Below, in pieces: positions 8,033-12,930 of a stretch of 12,930 nucleotides of DNA. The notes below the pieces were generated by a model. The model ran no database searches. It had not been told where the DNA came from and was given only the letters and a program-made list of their open reading frames with translations. The stretch comes from Lachnospiraceae bacterium (lineage in GTDB: Bacteria > Bacillota_A > Clostridia > Lachnospirales > Lachnospiraceae): NCBI GenBank assembly GCA_017613595.1, contig JAGADM010000146.1, positions 1 to 12,930 of the forward strand, read 5' to 3'. The position numbers and the translations under genes were made by a program. Position 1 is the first letter of the stretch. Every line of letters begins with the position of its first letter.

Positions 8033-10603
8033 ATGAAACTTCGTTATGTCAGATACAGGGCATTGATTGTCTTCGGCTTTTTTATTGTGGCGTTTCTGAT
8101 CTTCTACGGCACAATGGATAATCATGTCCATACCAATGAATTCTACACGGTACGGTCGATGGATGCGACCTTGCCCGTGATCTCTTTTTATACGCAGGAC
8201 GCGGAGATCAACCGCACGCTCGGATACACGTTCATTCCCAATGAAGCCAAGATGCGAAAGAGCATCACGCCGGTTTCACCGACGACCAGGACATTTTCCG
8301 TTCTGATCGATGAAAAGGAGAGCAACGTCCGGAAGATGAACTGTACGATCACGGAAGTCGTGACCGGAACGCTTCTCGACAGTATCGACCTGATGTCTTT
8401 GAAGAAGGAGAGCGACGGCCGTCTTTCCGGCCAGTTCTTCTTAACCGCCAACTACGCCTCCAATACCGAATATACGCTCCGCATCACGCTTACGACCGGC
8501 GAAGGAAAGAACATATATTATTATTCGAGAATGTTCCTTCCGACCTACGGTAATCTGAAGCGTGAGGTGACGTTCCTGGAGGATTTCCACGATACGATCT
8601 TAAATGACGAGCGCCGTACCGAGGTCGAGAAATATCTCGAAACCGAGGAGAGCTATACCGGCGCGGATTTCAGCCGTATCACGCACCGTGACGACGTGCT
8701 TTCGGTCGGCTACGGGCAGATGGAACCCACCGAGATCGAGGACTTCGTTCCGCGCATCGTGGAATACACGACGTCCTTCGTTGCGGCCGAGAAGGATTTC
8801 TACATTCAGGCATATTCGGGCGACGGTCTCGAGACCTACGAGTGTGTCGAGCACTACCGTTTCCAGACCGCGGCCAAGACCAATTACCTCTATTCCTTTG
8901 AGCGTAAGATGGAAGTCGTTTTTGAGCCTACGTTCTTCAATATGAACCAGGGCCAGATGAAACTCGGCATCACAGGCGAGCAGACGATGAACGCGCAGCT
9001 GAGCAGCAACGACAAGTACCTCGTATTTGTCCGCGACGGCGATCTCTGGGAGTATGACATGAAGGAAAATGTCATGATCCCGCTCTTCTCATTCGACCGC
9101 GAAGGCGGCGACCGCGAGCGTTATCACAACAAGGAACACGACTTTAAAATTCTCAGTGTCAGCGACAAAGGAGACGTCGATTTCGTCTTCTACGGCTACA
9201 TTATAAGAGGCGAATACGAAGGCCGTGTCGGCATTCTGTTCTACCGCTATTACGCGGAGGAGAAGCGTGTCGAGGAATTGATGTTCGCGCCCGTTACGGT
9301 TCCCTACGACATCCTGAAGGAAGAGTTCGGCGGCGTGTGCTACATGAACAGTCTCGACGAGTTTTATTTCACGCTGTACGGAACGCTTTACCATTACCGG
9401 ACGCTGCTGCATGACAGTACGGTTCTCGCGGATCCGATCGAGACGCCTTACTACCAGTACGGCAGCATTCTCGTGTACCAGGAGCGTGCGGACGAGGAAA
9501 ACACGCGCATCGTATTTTACGATATGGAGACCAACACTGCGACCTACAGAGAGGCTCCGGAGGGCGACCTGTTACTGTTCCTCGGTTCGATTGACGGTGA
9601 CCTGATCTACGGCGACGTGCATAAGGCGGACGCGACGTTCAAGGAGAACGGCGAGCCGCATCTGCCGATGTACCGCATCCGGATCGAGACGACCGAGGGC
9701 GAGGAGATCAAGGAATACCATCGGGAAAATGAGGACGAATACCTCCTCGACGCGGTAATCGAGAACAACGGTATCGCCATCAATATCAATAAAAAGACCG
9801 GCGTCGTTTCAGGTGTCGGAGAGGACGGAACCGTCTATTCACACGCGACCTACGAAGACCTCGGAACCTATAATATTCTAAAAAGCGCGAAGCCCGAAAA
9901 AGCGCGTATCACGCTGAGCACCAAATACGCCGAGCCGATGCGCAGAGAGTATTATCTGAATCTTCCGGCGTCGTTCAACATCAAGAAGGTGCCGACGGAA
10001 GGTGAGATTACCTCCACGCAGGGCAGCGGACGGACTCCGGTACGTCTCGGCGAACGCACGCGCCCGGTATACTATGTGCAGGCGTTCGGCCACGTCATTG
10101 ATGTATCCGACGACCTTGCGGCATGTGTTTCGAAGGCAAATGCCAACTACGGCGGCGTATTTGACGAAAAGGGAACGGTTGTATGGCTGCGAGGACGCCG
10201 TGCCAATACGATCAAACTGCGTAACGTGACGCCGTGCTATGTAAGCGATACGGTTACCGAGAAGGAAGCAATCCTGCAGATGTTCCTAAGCTATAAGGGT
10301 TCCGTGAAGACGGCCGCGCAATGCGATCTGAACGAGAAGGGCCTGCTGACGTGGATTGACGAGAACATCCCCGGTAAGGCGGTCGATCTGACCGGTATTA
10401 CGATGATGGAGGCGCTGTCATTTTCCTCGGACGGACATCTTGTGGCGACGGTATTCCAGGGCGAATGGATGGTCATCACGGCTTATACGGCGAACCTCGT
10501 GTACGCGATCTCACCGGTTGAGGGAAGGACGAGAACGATTTCATTAAGCAGAATGCGGAATGAGCTCGATAACCGCGGACTGTTCTACACTTATATCGAT
10601 TAG
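8033..10603 (+). CDS. Large membrane-anchored extracellular protein, C39-like pseudopeptidase end
   Basis: I do not know a named gene for this 856-residue protein. Basic residues K2, R4, R7 and R9 precede one hydrophobic segment (about 10-26), giving an N-in, C-out membrane anchor; nearly all of the protein is then outside. Residues about 30-190 look like beta-rich domains. The middle (about 310-560) has strands of the form LSSNDKYLVFVRDGDLWEYD, suggesting a beta-propeller. A short segment near 680-735 (VYYVQAF...GGVFDEKGTVVWLRGRR) precedes a C-terminal part (about 740-855) that aligns by eye with C39-type papain-fold peptidases: ILQMFLSYKG (747-756), then GEWMVITAY and YAISPVEG. The positions of Cys, His and Asp carry E743, E811 and S827, so activity looks lost. 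I recall similar C-termini in Lachnospiraceae proteins. AAGGA at 8023-8027 precedes the ATG. Function unknown; possibly surface sensing or scaffolding. Confidence 0.85.
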   Translation: MKLRYVRYRALIVFGFFIVAFLIFYGTMDNHVHTNEFYTVRSMDATLPVISFYTQDAEINRTLGYTFIPNEAKMRKSITPVSPTTRTFSVLIDEKESNVRKMNCTITEVVTGTLLDSIDLMSLKKESDGRLSGQFFLTANYASNTEYTLRITLTTGEGKNIYYYSRMFLPTYGNLKREVTFLEDFHDTILNDERRTEVEKYLETEESYTGADFSRITHRDDVLSVGYGQMEPTEIEDFVPRIVEYTTSFVAAEKDFYIQAYSGDGLETYECVEHYRFQTAAKTNYLYSFERKMEVVFEPTFFNMNQGQMKLGITGEQTMNAQLSSNDKYLVFVRDGDLWEYDMKENVMIPLFSFDREGGDRERYHNKEHDFKILSVSDKGDVDFVFYGYIIRGEYEGRVGILFYRYYAEEKRVEELMFAPVTVPYDILKEEFGGVCYMNSLDEFYFTLYGTLYHYRTLLHDSTVLADPIETPYYQYGSILVYQERADEENTRIVFYDMETNTATYREAPEGDLLLFLGSIDGDLIYGDVHKADATFKENGEPHLPMYRIRIETTEGEEIKEYHRENEDEYLLDAVIENNGIAININKKTGVVSGVGEDGTVYSHATYEDLGTYNILKSAKPEKARITLSTKYAEPMRREYYLNLPASFNIKKVPTEGEITSTQGSGRTPVRLGERTRPVYYVQAFGHVIDVSDDLAACVSKANANYGGVFDEKGTVVWLRGRRANTIKLRNVTPCYVSDTVTEKEAILQMFLSYKGSVKTAAQCDLNEKGLLTWIDENIPGKAVDLTGITMMEALSFSSDGHLVATVFQGEWMVITAYTANLVYAISPVEGRTRTISLSRMRNELDNRGLFYTYID

Positions 10604-10611
10604 GGACGGAG

Positions 10612-10626
10612 TTTCCGGACCGGAAA
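10612..10626. promoter_or_regulatory. Palindrome touching the deoB ribosome binding site
   Basis: TTTCCGG (10612-10618) and CCGGAAA (10620-10626) are perfect inverted arms around a single A. The palindrome fills the 33-base gap before deoB and ends right where AAGGAG begins. It could be an operator or, as RNA, a small stem with a 5-base loop next to the Shine-Dalgarno. A chance occurrence is possible. Confidence 0.35.
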
Positions 10627-10636
10627 AGGAGAGGGT

Positions 10637-11818
10637 ATGAAAAGAGTATTTCTGATTGTATTGGACAGCTGCGGCGTTGGGGAACTGCCGGATGCTGCGG
10701 ACTTCGGCGATGTCGGAAGCTTTACGCTTCGGAGCGCTGCCGGAGACAAAGGATTTTCCATGCCGAACATGGAGAAACTCGGGCTGTTTCATATCGACGG
10801 GGTGAAGGATGTGATCAACGGCGGCGGGCTCGGTATGTCGCGTCGTAAGACATTTAAAGGTTCGGTATGCCGGCTTGCGGAGCGGTCGCGCGGAAAAGAT
10901 ACGACGACCGGTCACTGGGAGATCGGCGGCGTCGTAAGCAGAAATCCGATGCCGACATTTCCGGACGGCTTTCCGAAGGAACTCATTGATGAACTGTCGA
11001 AGCGGACCGGACGCGGAATCCTCTGCAACAAGCCGTATTCGGGAACGGATGTTATCCGTGACTACGGTAAGGAACAGCTCGCGACCGGCGACCTCATTGT
11101 GTATACTTCCGCGGACAGTGTGCTGCAGATTGCGGCGCATGACGCGCTGATCCCGACGGAACAGCTGTATGAATACTGTAAGATTGCGAGAGAAATCTGT
11201 CAGGGCGAGTGGGGCGTTGGCAGGATCATTGCCCGCCCGTTTACGGGAGAGTGGCCGTACACGCGTACCGCGCTGCGGCATGATTTCTCGCTTGTACCGC
11301 CGCCGACGATGCTGAACGCATTGAGCGAGGCGGGATATGCCGTTCATTCGGTCGGCAAGATTATAGATATCTTTGCCGAGAGCGGTATTACGGAATATGT
11401 TCGCACGCAGAACAACGCGGAGGGCATTGACCGGACGATCGAGGAACTCGACAAGGATTTTGAAGGACTCTGCTTTACGAACCTCGTGGATTTCGATATG
11501 CAGTACGGACACCGCAACGATGTGACCGGCTATGCCGAGGCGCTGACGTATTTCGACAGCCGGCTGCCGGAAATCTTTTCGAAGATGCGTGACGAGGATA
11601 TCCTGATGATCACGGCCGACCACGGCTGCGATCCGGCGACGCCTTCAACCGACCACTCCCGCGAGTACATTCCGCTTGTGGCTTTCGGAAAGCCGGTTGC
11701 CGCGAACCGCAATTTCGGAACGCGTGACTGCTTCTCCGATATCGCGCAGACAATCCTTTCGTATTTCGGTGTAAGCAATCAGCTTGAGGGAACCGTGATC
11801 GAAGGACTCGTGAAATAG
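10637..11818 (+). CDS. deoB: Phosphopentomutase
   Basis: DeoB interconverts ribose-1-phosphate and ribose-5-phosphate (and the deoxy forms), linking nucleoside salvage to the pentose phosphate pathway in the cytoplasm. It is a manganese-dependent member of the alkaline phosphatase superfamily. The 393-residue length is right. The metal ligand Asp10 is in IVLDSCG, the block GKDTTTGHWE (86-95) carries the phosphorylated Thr, and ADHGCD (327-332) with H340 in STDHSREY gives Asp328, His329 and His340, one number off the Bacillus cereus enzyme. GGAG at 10628-10631 precedes the ATG by five bases. It starts 33 bases after the 856-residue gene and probably shares its transcript. No purine nucleoside phosphorylase gene is next to it in this window. 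Confidence 0.98.
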   Translation: MKRVFLIVLDSCGVGELPDAADFGDVGSFTLRSAAGDKGFSMPNMEKLGLFHIDGVKDVINGGGLGMSRRKTFKGSVCRLAERSRGKDTTTGHWEIGGVVSRNPMPTFPDGFPKELIDELSKRTGRGILCNKPYSGTDVIRDYGKEQLATGDLIVYTSADSVLQIAAHDALIPTEQLYEYCKIAREICQGEWGVGRIIARPFTGEWPYTRTALRHDFSLVPPPTMLNALSEAGYAVHSVGKIIDIFAESGITEYVRTQNNAEGIDRTIEELDKDFEGLCFTNLVDFDMQYGHRNDVTGYAEALTYFDSRLPEIFSKMRDEDILMITADHGCDPATPSTDHSREYIPLVAFGKPVAANRNFGTRDCFSDIAQTILSYFGVSNQLEGTVIEGLVK

Positions 11819-11841
11819 ATAACAAAGCAAAGAAAACGGAG

Positions 11842-11859
11842 CCTCCCCGTGACGGGAGG
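11842..11859 (+). promoter_or_regulatory. Hairpin that covers the HAD gene ribosome binding site
   Basis: CCTCCC (11842-11847) can pair with GGGAGG (11854-11859) around the loop CGTGAC. GGGAGG is the Shine-Dalgarno of the HAD gene, five bases before the ATG at 11865, so the whole binding site would be masked when the stem forms. This suggests translation that depends on ribosomes coming from deoB or on another opening event. The stem is short (6 bp, all but one G:C). Confidence 0.5.
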
Positions 11860-11864
11860 ACGGA

Positions 11865-12512
11865 ATGGAACACATGATAAAAGCAGTACTGTTTGATATG
11901 GACGGAACCCTCATCGATACCGAGCGGTATTTCCGGAAATTCTGGCCGAAAGCGATGGCGGAATTCGGTTTTACAATGAGTGACGCGCAGGCGCTTCAGA
12001 TGAGAAGTTTAGGAAGACCTTTCGCCCCGGCAAAACTCAAAGAATGGTTCGGTGAGACCGTCGATTACCCGGCAATCCGGGCACGCCGCACCGAGATGAT
12101 GGAAGCGGAGTTCGCGAAGGACGGGCTGCAGCTGAAAGCGGGTGCCGAGGAAATTCTTCAGGAACTTCGAAGAAGAGGCATACCGGCATATGTCGTAACC
12201 GCGTCGCCGATTGAGCGGACCGAGCGGTATCTCACACAGGTCGGGATAAGGGAGTATTTTCCGCGGATCATCAGCGCGACCGAAGTAAAGCAGGGGAAAC
12301 CCGCACCCGACGTGTACGAATATGCCTGCAGAGAGATCGGACTTGAGCCGTCCGAGTGTGCCGCTGTCGAGGATTCGCCGAACGGCGTGATGTCCGCGTA
12401 CCGTGCGGGCTGCAAAGTTATCATGGTCCCGGACCAGACCGGAGCTGAAGAGATGAGTGAGTACCTGTACGCGTCCGTGCCGACGCTCAAGGAGATCGGA
12501 GAATTGCTGTAA
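11865..12512 (+). CDS. HAD superfamily phosphatase, beta-phosphoglucomutase-like
   Basis: This 215-residue protein is a HAD hydrolase of the beta-phosphoglucomutase/phosphoglycolate phosphatase type, acting on a small phosphorylated metabolite through an Asp-phosphate intermediate. Motif I is DMDGTLIDTE with D11 (nucleophile) and D13; a helical cap covers about 20-88; motif II is VVTAS (110-114); motif III Lys145 lies in GKPAPD; motif IV is VEDSPNG with E169 and D170. All catalytic motifs are intact. The substrate cannot be read from the sequence; its place after deoB fits a sugar phosphate or nucleotide phosphatase but does not prove it. ATG codons at 11865 and 11874 are both possible; I chose 11865 because GGAGG at 11855-11859 is five bases away. 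A perfect terminator closes the unit. Confidence 0.93.
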   Translation: MEHMIKAVLFDMDGTLIDTERYFRKFWPKAMAEFGFTMSDAQALQMRSLGRPFAPAKLKEWFGETVDYPAIRARRTEMMEAEFAKDGLQLKAGAEEILQELRRRGIPAYVVTASPIERTERYLTQVGIREYFPRIISATEVKQGKPAPDVYEYACREIGLEPSECAAVEDSPNGVMSAYRAGCKVIMVPDQTGAEEMSEYLYASVPTLKEIGELL

Positions 12513-12598
12513 GACCTTTGCAAAGCTGAACGAGGACCGGTCAGCCTGCGAGCACAGAAATGGTTTCCAAACAGACAACATAAGCTGAAAAAGGAAAG

Positions 12599-12630
12599 CA
12601 CCCTGCAGAATGACTCTGCAGGGTGTTTTT
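12599..12630. terminator. Intrinsic terminator after the HAD gene
   Basis: CACCCTGCAGA (12599-12609) and TCTGCAGGGTG (12615-12625) pair over 11 bp around the loop ATGAC, followed by TTTTT on the plus strand. On the minus strand the stem is followed by CTTTCCTTTTT, so it can also end the convergent DUF4097 gene. The 86 bases between the HAD stop and this stem hold no gene that I can see. Confidence 0.92.
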
Positions 12631-12650
12631 ATGGAAACAGTCGATAACGT

Positions 12651-12930
12651 CTATTTGATGCTGAGCTTGATGTTTCCGGTATCGGTTTCGATACTGCAGC
12701 GGCCGCCGGTGAGCGTCTGCGGAATTTCAATCTTTCCGGTATCGCTCTTAGCATAGAAGATCTTCTCGGAAAGAAGCGTGCCTTTTACACTTCCTGTGTC
12801 GGTCTTTACGCTGATCTCGCCGGCATCCGAACCGTTAAAGCTTACATTGCCGGTGCTTCTCTTAATCTTGAGAAGTCCGCTCACGATCACATTTTCCATC
12901 GAGATGTTGCCGGTGCTGCCGGTCGAATCG
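12651..12930 (-). CDS. DUF4097-type repeat protein, C-terminal fragment
   Basis: This is the C-terminal end (about 93 residues) of a DUF4097-family protein; the gene continues past the window edge. The reading frame stays open upstream of the ATG at 12899 and already shows the same repeat there (STGSTGNIS), so that ATG is internal and not the start. Short repeats of the form (S/T/D)TGxI recur about every 19-21 residues: STGNVSF, TDTGSVKG, SDTGKIEI, TDTGNIKL. Each is one turn of a predicted right-handed beta-solenoid. The family is often encoded with membrane proteins or PspC-like and DUF1700 regulators, and its function is unknown. The stop codon TAG is 21 bases from the shared terminator. 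Confidence 0.85.
   Translation of the reverse strand, partial: DSTGSTGNISMENVIVSGLLKIKRSTGNVSFNGSDAGEISVKTDTGSVKGTLLSEKIFYAKSDTGKIEIPQTLTGGRCSIETDTGNIKLSIK

Noticed and set aside
10544..11623. A 359-codon minus-strand frame opposite deoB
   Set aside because: deoB is unambiguous, and the antisense product is low-quality, Arg-rich sequence without domains.
12513..12598. A possible small gene between the HAD gene and its terminator
   Set aside because: The only ATG (near 12560) gives seven codons and has no ribosome binding site.

Overview
The window reads as a chromosomal segment of a Gram-positive Clostridia (Firmicutes), most likely a Lachnospiraceae-type gut or rumen anaerobe. This rests on the protein flavour (RapZ/YvcJ, a TSCPD four-cysteine protein, a large membrane-anchored protein of a Lachnospiraceae-like architecture), strong AGGAGG-type ribosome binding sites, intrinsic terminators and a GC content that looks slightly above one half by eye. 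The genus cannot be fixed from the sequence alone. No phage, transposon, CRISPR, tRNA or rRNA sequence was seen; it is mainly housekeeping DNA with a few uncharacterised envelope proteins.

Layout. (1) 26-1840, plus: the end of the F-type ATP synthase operon, atpD (beta, TTG start) and atpC (epsilon, GTG start), followed by a 10-bp hairpin at 1849-1875 that lacks a good T-tract. (2) 1940-5908, plus: a tightly packed set, rapZ, galE, mtnN, a small TSCPD protein (start codon overlapping the mtnN stop) and murG, closed by a strong bidirectional terminator at 5927-5965. RapZ-family proteins, GalE and MurG all touch UDP-sugar or cell-wall precursor metabolism. (3) 5987-7801, minus: a membrane-anchored protein with degenerate YD-type repeats, and upstream of it a HIT-family nucleotide hydrolase with an extended -10 promoter. 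(4) 8033-12512, plus: a consensus -10 promoter drives an 856-residue membrane-anchored extracellular protein, then deoB (phosphopentomutase) and a HAD phosphatase, ending at a perfect 11-bp terminator. (5) 12651 to the window end, minus: the C-terminal end of a DUF4097-type repeat protein whose start lies outside the window.

The most notable uncharacterised item is the 856-residue protein. Its last ~115 residues align by eye with the papain-like C39 peptidase fold, but all three catalytic positions appear replaced (E743, E811, S827), so it may be a pseudoprotease. Other items worth checking are a hairpin that buries the Shine-Dalgarno of the HAD gene, a 7-bp-arm palindrome touching the deoB ribosome binding site, and the unusual rapZ-galE-mtnN-TSCPD-murG grouping. 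Nothing here clearly amounts to a new defence or mobile system.
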